Source of the DNA: Synechococcus sp. CO36386bin_29
GTDB taxonomy: Bacteria; Cyanobacteriota; Cyanobacteriia; PCC-6307; Cyanobiaceae
DNA: 36,063 bases
Reading direction: 5' to 3'
NCBI GenBank assembly: GCA_011523835.1
Contig: WTFZ01000097.1
Span: 1 to 36,063, forward strand
The notes beneath the pieces are model-generated. The model worked only from the letters and a program-made list of their open reading frames with translations, ran no database searches and was not told the origin of the DNA. Position 1 is the stretch's first letter. Each line of letters begins with the position of its first letter. The position numbers and the translations under genes are program-made. Positions 26,120 to 34,192 of this stretch are shown here, one piece after another.

Positions 26120-27625
26120 TCAACGCAGATTGGCAGCCACACCGGCAGGTTCGAGCATCAGCTTGCTGGAGCGCATCGACTCATCCATCGGCACGGGGTA
26201 ATCACCATCGAAACAAGCGGTACAGAAGTGTGTGGAATCAGCTCCAGCCGCCTCCACCATCCCTTCCTTGCTGAGATAGGCCAGTGAATCGACCTTGAGA
26301 TGGGCCTCAATTTCCTCCAGGGTGTAGCGAGCAGCGATCAATTGATCCTGGGTGTCGGTATCGATGCCGTAAAAGCAGGGATGGGTCACCGGTGGTGAGC
26401 TGATGCGCATGTGCACTTCAGTGGCTCCGGCGTCGCGAAGGGCCTGAACGAGCTTGCGACTGGTCGTGCCACGCACGATCGAATCATCAATCACCACGAC
26501 CCGCTTGCCCTTGAGCACATCGGGAAGCGGATTGAGTTTCACGCGAATACCGGCTTCGCGCATCGCTTGGGTGGGTTGAATGAAGGTACGACCGACGTAA
26601 CGGTTCTTGATCAGACCATCGGCATAGGGCAGTCCTGTGGCCTGGGAGTAACCGATCGCAGCGGGGATGCCGGAATCTGGAACGCCGATCACCAGATCAG
26701 CCTCCACCGCCGATTCCTTGGCAAGGATCTGACCGATGCGCTGGCGATAGCTGTACAGCGATTCACCGAAGAACCGACTGTCCGGCCTGGCGAAATAAAT
26801 CATCTCGAACACGCACATGCGCGTGGTGGGCTCGATCCAGCTCTCCCTTTGCGGGGTGGGGTCCCCGGGCAGGAAGGTGACGAGCTCACCGGGCTGAACT
26901 TCATCAACGAAGGCAGCCCCGATGATGTCGAGCCCACAGGTTTCACTGCTGAGCACCCACTGACCACTGGAATCCTCACCGAGAACACCGAACACCAAGG
27001 GCCGGATGCCGTATCCGTCGCGCAGGCCGTAAAGCGCTCCCGGAGTGCCGATCACCAAACTGAAGGCCCCCTGGCAAAGCGACACTGCAGAGGTGATCGC
27101 AGCCTTCCAGTCGAGCCCACGATCCACAGCCTGTTGAACAGCAAAGGCAATCAACTCGGAATCCGTGGTGGACGTGAATTCCACCTGTCCGTCATCAATG
27201 CGTTCGCGCAACTCGGCGGCATTGACCAGATTGCCGTTGTGAGCCAGCGCAAAGGGACCGAGGCGCGTCATCAGAACGACTGGCTGGGCATTGCAGACCC
27301 TGCTGCTGCCAGTTGTGGAATAACGGTTGTGGCCAACGGCGAGATCGCCAGGCATCCGGGCGAGGACGTCTTGATCGAACACCTGACTGACCAGGCCCAT
27401 GTCTTTGTGAAGACGGACCTTGCCCTGGTTAAACACAGCGATGCCCGCGGACTCCTGGCCGCGATGCTGCAGGGCATACAGGCCGAAATAAGCCAGGTTG
27501 GCCACCGGTTGTTCGGAAGCCTGAACGGCAAACACGCCGCAGGCTTCCTCCATCCGATCGGGACGCTCCGCCTCAAGCTGATGCACGGTCCGCCTCGACT
27601 TCGGATTTCCTTCAGAATTCTGCAT
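26120..27625 (-). CDS. purF: Amidophosphoribosyltransferase
   Basis: PurF makes phosphoribosylamine from PRPP and glutamine, the first committed step of purine synthesis. Met1 to Ala28 form a propeptide before the N-terminal nucleophile Cys in CGVFAV. The glutaminase half has GHNRYSTTG and LAHNGNLVNA; the PRTase half has VVVIDDSIVRGTTSRKLVQ, the PRPP-binding motif. Cysteines in MCVFEMIYFARPDS, HPCFYGID and FCTACFDGDYP match the four 4Fe-4S ligands of the Bacillus-type enzyme. The ATG at 27625 overlaps the purL stop as TGATG, which decides the start; an open frame to 27667 lies inside purL. It is the last gene of the dnaN-purL unit. Confidence 0.95.
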   Translation of the reverse strand: MQNSEGNPKSRRTVHQLEAERPDRMEEACGVFAVQASEQPVANLAYFGLYALQHRGQESAGIAVFNQGKVRLHKDMGLVSQVFDQDVLARMPGDLAVGHNRYSTTGSSRVCNAQPVVLMTRLGPFALAHNGNLVNAAELRERIDDGQVEFTSTTDSELIAFAVQQAVDRGLDWKAAITSAVSLCQGAFSLVIGTPGALYGLRDGYGIRPLVFGVLGEDSSGQWVLSSETCGLDIIGAAFVDEVQPGELVTFLPGDPTPQRESWIEPTTRMCVFEMIYFARPDSRFFGESLYSYRQRIGQILAKESAVEADLVIGVPDSGIPAAIGYSQATGLPYADGLIKNRYVGRTFIQPTQAMREAGIRVKLNPLPDVLKGKRVVVIDDSIVRGTTSRKLVQALRDAGATEVHMRISSPPVTHPCFYGIDTDTQDQLIAARYTLEEIEAHLKVDSLAYLSKEGMVEAAGADSTHFCTACFDGDYPVPMDESMRSSKLMLEPAGVAANLR

Positions 27626-29958
27626 CACGCAGTTCCCAGCCGACGGGGAAGAGCCTGTTGAAAACACTCCGTCAGTGTTTTCACCGGCAGATCCAGCACC
27701 GGTTGCGAACCCAGAGAAAGCCGGAAGTGTTCGTGATCCGCCACAACTCCAAGGGTGGTCACCGGTACAGCAGCATGGTCATCAGAAGCCAGAAGCGACG
27801 TCCAGGCATCCAGGCATTCCGCCCGCACCGACACGACGATGCGCGCTCCGCCCTCAGCAAAAAGACTGCGCTCAGGACGAACGCCATCGCCAGGTAACGC
27901 CCCATCGACACCCAGACCCGAAGCGATCGAACATTCAGCTAAAGCAACAGCAAGCCCTCCCTCGCTGCTGTCGTGGGCGGAGGCCAGCAGTCCTTGATCC
28001 CAGGCCTGCCGCACAAGAGCCTGAACGCGCAACTCCAGGTCGAGATCAACCCGCGGAGGTCTGCCGGTCAGCAGTCCATGAATCACCCCCTGATAGCTGC
28101 TGCCGGCCAACCCGACCCGATCATCCTGGCTTTCGTCGGTGGAGACCCCAAGGAGCACAACGGCATCGCCCGCTTGACGCCAGGCCAAACCACCCACACG
28201 GCCAAGGTCCTCAACCAGCCCCACCATGCCCACCACAGGGGTGGGATGAATCGGTTGCAGGCTGCCGTCGTCAGCGCGGGTTTCGTTGTATAGCGACACA
28301 TTTCCCCCGGTCACGGGAGTACCTAACACCTGACAGCCTTGGGATAATCCTCGGCAGGCCATGGCCAACTGCCAATAGCCCTTGGGCGTTTCCGGAGACG
28401 GAAAATTGAGGTTGTCGGTGACAGCCACTGGGACCGCCCCAACGCAACTGAGATTGCGGGCAGCCTCCGCCACCGCGGCCATCGCCCCCCGTTCGGGATC
28501 CAGAGCCACCCAACGATTGGGACAATCGACCGTGGCCGCCACCCCTCGATTCGACCCCCGAAGCGATTCAGCCCCTTGCTGAGGCCGAAGCCGCACCACT
28601 GCAGCATCCGCGCCACCGGCGGGCACCACAGTGTTGGCGAGCACCTGCTGGTCGTATTGGCGATAGACCCAGCGTTTACTGGCGATGGTGGGGTCATCCA
28701 GCAGAGCGAGCAGATCCGACCTCCAGTCGTGATCGCTGGGACTCTGAGGGAGATCCGTCTCCATCCAGCGCCAATGCCGCTGGATGTCTTCCGGAGGCTC
28801 TGAGATCAAGGTGTGCTGATTGATCGGAGTGTCTTCCGCCAGGGCCCGGGCAGGGACCTCAGCGGCCACCGATCCGTGCTGAAGCACGCGCACGACGGGT
28901 TCCTCAAGCACCTGCCCCACAACGGCTGCCTGCAGGCCCCAGCGCCGGAAACGCTGCATCAACGCCTCCTCACGACCGGCCTGCACCACGAACAGCATCC
29001 GCTCTTGCGATTCAGACAGCAGGAACTCGTAAGCCGTCATGCCCTGCTCGCGGGCTGGAACCCGATCGAGATCCAGCTCCACTCCCACATTCCCCTTGGC
29101 CGCCATCTCCGAGCAGCTACAAGTGAGGCCGGCGGCGCCCATGTCCTGAGCCGCCACCACATCCCCACTCTGAAAAGCGTCGAGGCAAGCCTCGATCAAT
29201 CCCTTTTCCAGAAAGGGATCGCCCACCTGGACTGCAGGGCGATCATCAAGGGAATCCGCGCTGAGTTCAGCACTGGCGAAGCTGGCACCGCCCATCCCGT
29301 CGCGACCTGTGGTGCTGCCCACATACACCACGGGGTTGCCCACACCGGAGGCACCCGATTTCACGATGTCATCGGTCTCCATCAGGCCCAGAGCCATTGC
29401 ATTCACCAGGGGATTGCCGCGATAAGCAGGGTCGAAGGCAACCTCCCCGCCCACGGTCGGCACACCGACGCAATTGCCGTAATGGGAGATCCCCGCCACG
29501 ACTCCCTCCACCAGTCCACGGGTGGCGGATTCATCGAGAGGACCGAAGCGCAGAGCATTCAGCAACGCAATCGGACGGGCTCCCATGGTGAAGATGTCCC
29601 GGAGGATCCCTCCAACCCCTGTGGCGGCTCCTTGAAAAGGCTCCACCGCCGAAGGATGGTTGTGACTTTCAATCTTGAAAGCCAGGCGATGACCTTCGCC
29701 GAGATCCACCACACCGGCGTTCTCTCCCGGACCGACCAGGATGCGAGGGCCTTCTGTGGGAAAACCGCGCAGAAGAGGCCGGGAATTGCGATAACAGCAA
29801 TGTTCGGACCACATCACGCCGAACATTCCCAGTTCCGCCCTGTTGGGATCACGCCCGAGGCGACGCTGAATCTCGACGTAATCCTTCTGCGTCAGCCCTT
29901 CCTGGCGCAGTGCAGAGGCCACATCAAAGGATCCATCCGCTGAAGGGGACTGAGTCAC
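27625..29958 (-). CDS. purL: Phosphoribosylformylglycinamidine synthase, subunit PurL
   Basis: PurL converts FGAR to FGAM with ATP and ammonia in purine synthesis. At about 777 residues it is the small form that needs separate PurQ and PurS subunits, neither of which is in the window. Visible are [94 protein letters not shown], and the second half with [10 protein letters not shown] and [16 protein letters not shown], all AIR-synthase-fold landmarks. I use GTG 29958 (MTQSPSADG); ATG at 30012, directly after the PRC-barrel stop (TGAATG), would add 18 non-conserved residues and cannot be excluded. It couples to purF through TGATG. Confidence 0.94.
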   Translation of the reverse strand: MTQSPSADGSFDVASALRQEGLTQKDYVEIQRRLGRDPNRAELGMFGVMWSEHCCYRNSRPLLRGFPTEGPRILVGPGENAGVVDLGEGHRLAFKIESHNHPSAVEPFQGAATGVGGILRDIFTMGARPIALLNALRFGPLDESATRGLVEGVVAGISHYGNCVGVPTVGGEVAFDPAYRGNPLVNAMALGLMETDDIVKSGASGVGNPVVYVGSTTGRDGMGGASFASAELSADSLDDRPAVQVGDPFLEKGLIEACLDAFQSGDVVAAQDMGAAGLTCSCSEMAAKGNVGVELDLDRVPAREQGMTAYEFLLSESQERMLFVVQAGREEALMQRFRRWGLQAAVVGQVLEEPVVRVLQHGSVAAEVPARALAEDTPINQHTLISEPPEDIQRHWRWMETDLPQSPSDHDWRSDLLALLDDPTIASKRWVYRQYDQQVLANTVVPAGGADAAVVRLRPQQGAESLRGSNRGVAATVDCPNRWVALDPERGAMAAVAEAARNLSCVGAVPVAVTDNLNFPSPETPKGYWQLAMACRGLSQGCQVLGTPVTGGNVSLYNETRADDGSLQPIHPTPVVGMVGLVEDLGRVGGLAWRQAGDAVVLLGVSTDESQDDRVGLAGSSYQGVIHGLLTGRPPRVDLDLELRVQALVRQAWDQGLLASAHDSSEGGLAVALAECSIASGLGVDGALPGDGVRPERSLFAEGGARIVVSVRAECLDAWTSLLASDDHAAVPVTTLGVVADHEHFRLSLGSQPVLDLPVKTLTECFQQALPRRLGTA

Positions 29959-30012
29959 AGCCAACCGTTCATCTCTCCCCAGTGTTGCCGACGGCCTGCA
30001 GGCCCCCCTCAT

Positions 30013-30783
30013 TCAAATCCAGGGGTCGTCCTCAGGTTCAGCACGAGATCGGTCCCGACGCGGCTCACCGTGATCAGACCAATTCTCGTCATCCCAGGCT
30101 TCGCGTTGATCGACGGAGGATGAACGTGCATCAGACCAGTGATCATCGAGCTCCTCACGGCGATAAGGCTCTTCCCAGGGCGGTTCCTCCAGCCAGCCTT
30201 CCAGTCGCTCTCCAGCACGATCACCGAACAGCTGCAGCTGTTCACGCCAGTGACGGGAGCGCCTCACCAAATCCTGACGGACACTGGCGCGTGCCTGCGG
30301 AAGATCATCGAGATCCCGAAGGGCCGTGGAAACCCGTCCCGGTTGCTGATCGACGATGCGGTCGGGGCTGAGACGCCAACGACTGCTGCCGGGAAGCCTT
30401 GGATCGCTGCGGGAGACGAGGTAGTAGAGGATCTGACCGGATGTGGGAACAAACGCGAGATCGGCAACCTGACCGAGCCGCTGGCCATCCCGATCGAGGA
30501 GATCTGCATCCAACAGCGTGGGCAGTCGATCCAAGGTCAGCTGATCGGTCTCCGCTGGACGTCCTTTCACGAACACCTGTTGGTCATCCACGCCGCGGCA
30601 TTGATCCAACCTCCAGACATCCCGACTGTTGCGCAGAGCGGAAGGACGGCTGACCCAACCGAGAAGGCGATGCACTGGAGGGTGCATCCAGGCCATCACA
30701 CCTGGTCCATGGTCGAGGCCCTGATCACAACGCACACGATGGCGCAGCAGATCACTGAGCAGAAACGGATCGGGCAGGGGCAA
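30013..30783 (-). CDS. PRC-barrel domain protein of unknown function
   Basis: A 256-residue protein lying between dnaN (3 nt upstream) and purL. A PRC-barrel fold is visible at about residues 88-155: LLDADLLDRDGQRLGQVADLAFVPTSGQILYYLVSRSDPR, ending in WRLSPDRIVD. A related half-repeat (LGWVSRPSALRNSRDVWRLDQCRG...QQVFVKGR, about 41-75) may be a first PRC unit. The last 60 residues are low complexity, rich in Trp, Glu, Asp and Arg (EEPPWEEPYRREELDDHW, DPWI end), probably disordered. PRC-barrels occur in RimM and photosystem-related proteins and mediate protein contacts. I recall the same position in Prochlorococcus genomes, so it is probably conserved, but its function is unknown. Confidence 0.78.
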   Translation of the reverse strand: MPLPDPFLLSDLLRHRVRCDQGLDHGPGVMAWMHPPVHRLLGWVSRPSALRNSRDVWRLDQCRGVDDQQVFVKGRPAETDQLTLDRLPTLLDADLLDRDGQRLGQVADLAFVPTSGQILYYLVSRSDPRLPGSSRWRLSPDRIVDQQPGRVSTALRDLDDLPQARASVRQDLVRRSRHWREQLQLFGDRAGERLEGWLEEPPWEEPYRREELDDHWSDARSSSVDQREAWDDENWSDHGEPRRDRSRAEPEDDPWI

Positions 30784-30786
30784 GGC

Positions 30787-31956
30787 TCAGGAGCGAATCT
30801 GCACGGGCATCACGAGATAGGTGAGGCCGGAACCATCCTCTGCGGGAGAAAGAATGGCTGGGGTGGTCGGTGCATTGCAAGACAAAACGATACGTTCACC
30901 ATCCATGGCTTTGAGGCCATCAAGGACATAGCGCACATTGAAGGCAATCTGGACCTCTTCTCCTTCGATCTGAGCGGGCAAGGACTCAGATCCACTGCCC
31001 ACATCCTGAGCGTCGGCCGAGATCTGAATCAACCCCTTGGAGGGATCACTGCTGATCCTCACGACATTGTTGTGTTGATCCGCAAGCACAGCGATCCGCT
31101 CGAGGGACGCCACAAAGGCCCGACGATCCATGCCGATGGTGCGACTAAAAGTCTCGGGAATCAGCTGTCGGTAGTTGGGATAGGTCCCCTCAAGGGTTCG
31201 ACTGGTGACCATCTGATCAGCGGCCAGCACCACCACCTGGCCACGCTCGAAGAAAAGACTGACAGGATCGCTGCCTTTCCAGCCGGCCATCAAGCGCTCC
31301 ACTTCACGCAGCGAACGAGCAGGAAGGGTGACGGCCAGGGCTGCGCTCTCATCAGTTTCAGCACCCTCGGCACCAGCGATGGCGTCCTGCAGGGCATCGT
31401 CAACGCTCAGCACAGCCAAACGGTGACCATCGGTGGACGCAGCCTCGAGGCGGGTTTGATCGAAACGCAGATGCACCCCGGTGAGCAGCTGCTTGGCTTC
31501 GTCTGAACTGCTTGCAAACAGGGTGCTGCGTAAGGCCCGAACCAGAGCAGCGGGGTCAAGCTTGACCGCTGTGCCGTTTTCCACCAGCGGTAGATCAGGA
31601 AAATCATCAGCCGGCATGCCACGCATCTGATAGCTGCCGCTGAGACTGGTGAGTTCCACCTGATCGCCGGAGTCAGCGGTGGCCAGAGTGATCGGGGAAT
31701 CGCTGGAAAGGCGAGAGACGATCTCGCCGAAGAGGCGGGCAGGAAGCGTGACCGCTCCGCTGGTCTCCACGGATGCCGGCAGAGAGGTCTGAATTCCAAG
31801 GCTGAGGTCAAACCCCGTCAGGCTGAGGCGATCCGTCCCGGCATCGGCGGTGAGCAGCACGTTGGCTAGCACCGGATGAGTCGGACGGGATGCGACGGCC
31901 CGGCTGACCAGCTGAAGTGCGGTATTGAGTTCCGTTTGGGAACAGACCAGTTTCAT
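30787..31956 (-). CDS. dnaN: DNA polymerase III sliding clamp (beta subunit)
   Basis: DnaN, the ring-shaped processivity clamp of the replicative polymerase. The 389-residue protein shows the three repeated clamp domains: residues 1-120 starting MKLVCSQTELNTALQLVSRAVASRPTHPVLANVLL, the middle domain with LLTGVHLRFDQTRLEAASTDGHRLAV, and the last domain with FNVRYVLDGLKAMDGERIVLSCN, ending in GLTYLVMPVQIRS, which matches the conserved YLVMPVRL-like clamp end. The ATG start is well placed. It is the first gene of a compact leftward unit (dnaN, PRC-barrel, purL, purF). The region upstream is the origin candidate. Confidence 0.97.
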   Translation of the reverse strand: MKLVCSQTELNTALQLVSRAVASRPTHPVLANVLLTADAGTDRLSLTGFDLSLGIQTSLPASVETSGAVTLPARLFGEIVSRLSSDSPITLATADSGDQVELTSLSGSYQMRGMPADDFPDLPLVENGTAVKLDPAALVRALRSTLFASSSDEAKQLLTGVHLRFDQTRLEAASTDGHRLAVLSVDDALQDAIAGAEGAETDESAALAVTLPARSLREVERLMAGWKGSDPVSLFFERGQVVVLAADQMVTSRTLEGTYPNYRQLIPETFSRTIGMDRRAFVASLERIAVLADQHNNVVRISSDPSKGLIQISADAQDVGSGSESLPAQIEGEEVQIAFNVRYVLDGLKAMDGERIVLSCNAPTTPAILSPAEDGSGLTYLVMPVQIRS

Positions 31957-32040
31957 CGCGTTGCTAACCGCAGCTGAAGAAGAAGAGATCCCAAGCTTTC
32001 ACAGGCAAGCCGGAAGCGCAATGGCACGGAGTGAAAGTGG

Positions 32041-32098
32041 CTCAATTCTCTTCTACTGATTCAGAAAAGGATTAAGAGAAGAACTACTAAACAGCCGT
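32041..32098. other. A+T-rich stretch, possible DNA-unwinding element
   Basis: This segment is clearly richer in A+T than the surrounding GC-rich sequence and sits between dnaN and the DnaA-box-like motifs. It contains an inverted repeat TTCTCTT (32046-32052) / AAGAGAA (32074-32080) and an ACTGATTCA (32055-32063) that recurs at the first DnaA-like box. Confidence 0.35.
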
Positions 32099-32116
32099 AG
32101 AAGGGGATGGGGAAAG

Positions 32117-32125
32117 CGTGGAAAC
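32117..32125 (-). promoter_or_regulatory. DnaA-box-like motif GTTTCCACG
   Basis: GTTTCCACG on the minus strand differs at two positions from the cyanobacterial consensus TTTTCCACA. It lies between the A+T-rich stretch and the two plus-strand boxes. Confidence 0.35.
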
Positions 32126-32200
32126 CCCTGCAATGCCGTTCTCAGCACTGCTTTTCAATCCGCACAGGGTTGGGGAAATTGTTCGGGGTTCTGAGGAACG

Positions 32201-32220
32201 GTTGCTGTTTTCCACTGATT
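32201..32220 (+). repeat. 20-bp direct repeat, copy 1, with DnaA-like box
   Basis: GTTGCTGTTTTCCACTGATT occurs identically here and 64 bp downstream. It contains TTTTCCACT (32208-32216), one mismatch from TTTTCCACA. ACTGATTCA at its end recurs in the A+T-rich stretch. Confidence 0.6.
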
Positions 32221-32264
32221 CAACAGGCTGAGGAAATCCGATCACCGGTGAGATGGTCAGGTTC

Positions 32265-32284
32265 GTTGCTGTTTTCCACTGATT
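32265..32284 (+). repeat. 20-bp direct repeat, copy 2, with DnaA-like box
   Basis: Exact second copy with TTTTCCACT at 32272-32280. The centre-to-centre distance of 64 bp is about six helical turns, which would put both boxes on the same face of the DNA. Confidence 0.6.
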
Positions 32285-32368
32285 GATTCAGGGGGTTGTT
32301 CGGGTTGTCCCCAGGCAGTTCTTCATCCGGTTGTCACCGCTGCCGGGGTTTGACGTGTCATCTGCCCA

Positions 32369-32397
32369 TCAAAAAACCCCCTGTTCAAGGGGGTTTC
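32369..32397 (-). terminator. Rho-independent terminator of thrC
   Basis: AAACCCCC (32374-32381), a 7-nt loop and GGGGGTTT (32389-32396) form an 8-bp stem; on the minus strand it is followed by a run of T. It lies about 30 nt past the thrC stop and shields the origin-like region from thrC transcription. Confidence 0.85.
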
Positions 32398-32424
32398 TTG
32401 AAGACCGATTGTTTTGATGGAGGA

Positions 32425-33531
32425 TCAGAAGCCCATCACACGGGCCACTGTCCCAAGATCGGGATCCAGATCGGTGTGGAAGGCCGCATCGTTGTTCTTG
32501 ATGGCGCAATCGGGATCTTTCAGTCCATTGCCGGTGAGGACGCACACCACCGTGGCTCCAGTTGGCACTTCCTCTTTTCTTTTGAGAAGACCTGCCACTG
32601 AGGCAGCGCTCGCAGGCTCACAGAACACCCCTTCCTGTCCGCCGAGCAGTTTGTAGGCCTCGATGATCTCGGCATCCGTTACGTCGAGGAAGTCACCCTG
32701 GCTGGCCTTGCGGGCGGCAATCGCCTTCTCGCGGTTCACAGGATTGCCGATGCGGATCGCTGTGGCGATCGTGTCGGGGTCCGTCACTGTGGTGTTGTTG
32801 ACCAGTGGAGCGGAGCCACTGGCCTGGAACCCCATCATTCGCGGGAGCTTGCGGCTGCGTCCTGCCTGGTTGTACTCCTGAAAGCCCATCCAATAGGCCG
32901 TGATGTTTCCCGCGTTGCCCATGGGAATGCAGAGCCAGTCCGGTGCTTCACCCAGGGCATCGATCACTTCGAACGCCGCTGTCTTTTGCCCCTGCAAGCG
33001 AAAGGGATTGACGGAGTTCACCAGGGTGACCGGGAACTGATCCGACACCTCGCGGACGATGTCGAGGGCTCGGTCGAAATTTCCGCGGATGGCCAGCACC
33101 TCTGCGCCGTAGACAAGCGCTTGGGCCAGCTTTCCCTGGGCGACGTAACCGTCTGGGATCAGTACAAAGGCCCGCATGCCGGCTCGGCGTGCATAAGCAG
33201 CGGCGGCCGCCGATGTGTTGCCTGTGCTGGCGCAGATCACGGCTTCGCAATGGGCTTCCTTGGCTTTGCTGATCGCCATGGTCATGCCCCGATCCTTGAA
33301 GGATCCCGTGGGATTCAGGCCGTCATATTTGACGTACACCTTCACATCACGGCCGATGCGTTCAGCAACGGATGGAACGGGGATTAGAGGAGTGGCTCCT
33401 TCGCGGAGGGTTACCACTGGAGTCGATGCTGTCACCGGCAACCACGGCCTGTAGGCCTCGATCAACCCCGGCCAGTCCTGGTGGACTGGTGCCGGGGAGA
33501 AACGGCGGCGAAGGGCGTTGATCACTGACAC
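32425..33531 (-). CDS. thrC: Threonine synthase
   Basis: ThrC, a PLP enzyme converting O-phosphohomoserine to threonine in the cytoplasm. The 368-residue protein has GATPLIPVPS (45-54), KYDGLNPTGSFKDRGM with the PLP-binding Lys79, ASTGNTSAAAAAYARRAGM (asparagine loop), the phosphate-binding IPMGNAGNITAYW, and VFCEPASAASVAGLL plus VLTGNGLKDP at the C-terminus, matching the shorter fold-type II threonine synthases of cyanobacteria and Gram-positives. The start is GTG; a second GTG two codons later is possible. The gene points at the origin-like region and ends with a strong terminator. It is preceded by the DUF1400 gene, 53 nt away. Confidence 0.95.
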   Translation of the reverse strand: MSVINALRRRFSPAPVHQDWPGLIEAYRPWLPVTASTPVVTLREGATPLIPVPSVAERIGRDVKVYVKYDGLNPTGSFKDRGMTMAISKAKEAHCEAVICASTGNTSAAAAAYARRAGMRAFVLIPDGYVAQGKLAQALVYGAEVLAIRGNFDRALDIVREVSDQFPVTLVNSVNPFRLQGQKTAAFEVIDALGEAPDWLCIPMGNAGNITAYWMGFQEYNQAGRSRKLPRMMGFQASGSAPLVNNTTVTDPDTIATAIRIGNPVNREKAIAARKASQGDFLDVTDAEIIEAYKLLGGQEGVFCEPASAASVAGLLKRKEEVPTGATVVCVLTGNGLKDPDCAIKNNDAAFHTDLDPDLGTVARVMGF

Positions 33532-33584
33532 CTGTGAAGGGCAATCGTCCAGAGGAATCTATGTGGCGATCCTTGCCTTCGGGT

Positions 33585-34169
33585 TCACGACCCGCTGTTC
33601 TTCAGGCCATCGAGAGGCGAGTCAGAGAAGAATTTCACCAGTCCAGCGATGGATTCGGCCTTTTCGACGACGGCCATGAGGGCTGGAAGATTGATCTCCA
33701 TCACCTCTGCGGGGTAAGCCTCCAGAAATTTGATCATGTTGAGACCACCTTCACCGATCTGAAGACCATTGATCACTCCGGCTCGAAGGGCTGGAACACT
33801 GACCGATGGCTGCGGAACCTTGAGGGGATAGATGATCTTGGCAACCCGTCGCAGAATCACATCGCCGATCTTGGTGGACATCAGACGACTGGTGAGCACC
33901 AGCGGAAGATCCAGTTCCTGATTCAGCAGTTTGGCGACGTTCTCCGGATCCTGATTTCCGAGACGCAGAAGATCGGAGAGCAGGCCCCGGGCTTTGCCGG
34001 TTTCAGCCAGATAGGCGAGATCGGCAACGCTGATGGATCGAATGAAGGCACCACTCACCAGGGCGACATCTTCAGCCGCACGTAGCGGTTGAAAACAGTT
34101 GAGCAGTGTGAGCGCCAGGGCTGAGCCCGTAGCCAGTGCGTGGTGACGCAGACGTGAACGTGCGGGCAT
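33585..34169 (-). CDS. Secreted stand-alone DUF1400 protein
   Basis: A 194-residue protein matching, by eye, the cyanobacterial DUF1400 family. The first 32 residues form a likely Sec signal peptide: basic start (MPARSRLRHH), hydrophobic ATGSALALTLLNCF and an Ala end (PLRAAEDV). DUF1400 features follow: VSGAFIRSISVADLAYLAETGKARGLLSDLLRLG, VAKLLNQELDLPLVLTSRLMSTKIGDVILRRVAKIIYP, and SVPALRAGVINGLQIGEGGLNMIKFLEAYPAEVMEINLPA. Although Pfam describes the family as alpha/beta-hydrolase related, no GxSxG nucleophile motif exists here, so hydrolase activity is not supported. It sits 23 nt downstream of the ABC1 kinase gene. Function unknown. Confidence 0.78.
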   Translation of the reverse strand: MPARSRLRHHALATGSALALTLLNCFQPLRAAEDVALVSGAFIRSISVADLAYLAETGKARGLLSDLLRLGNQDPENVAKLLNQELDLPLVLTSRLMSTKIGDVILRRVAKIIYPLKVPQPSVSVPALRAGVINGLQIGEGGLNMIKFLEAYPAEVMEINLPALMAVVEKAESIAGLVKFFSDSPLDGLKNSGS

Positions 34170-34192
34170 GACGGAATCTCAGCGAGTGGAAT

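Larger units (their letters stand above)
31957..32424. other. Candidate replication origin (oriC) between dnaN and thrC
   Basis: The only gene-free stretch above 300 bases in the window. From left to right it holds an A+T-rich segment (about 32041-32098), a minus-strand DnaA-box-like GTTTCCACG, two minus-strand TTTCCCCA motifs (32108-32115 and 32171-32178), two plus-strand TTTTCCACT boxes inside an exact 20-bp direct repeat, weaker TTGTCCCCA (32305-32313), and the thrC terminator. A location beside dnaN and boxes of the TTTTCCACA kind match what is known for the Synechococcus elongatus origin. Direct proof is lacking. No convincing small ORF is seen. Confidence 0.6.

Noticed and set aside
28813-29943. 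376-codon plus-strand open frame opposite purL
   Set aside because: Antisense shadow of purL; composition mirrors the complement of purL codons.
32296-32601. 101-codon plus-strand open frame at the end of the origin-like region
   Set aside because: Runs through the thrC terminator and antisense to thrC, with no recognisable product.
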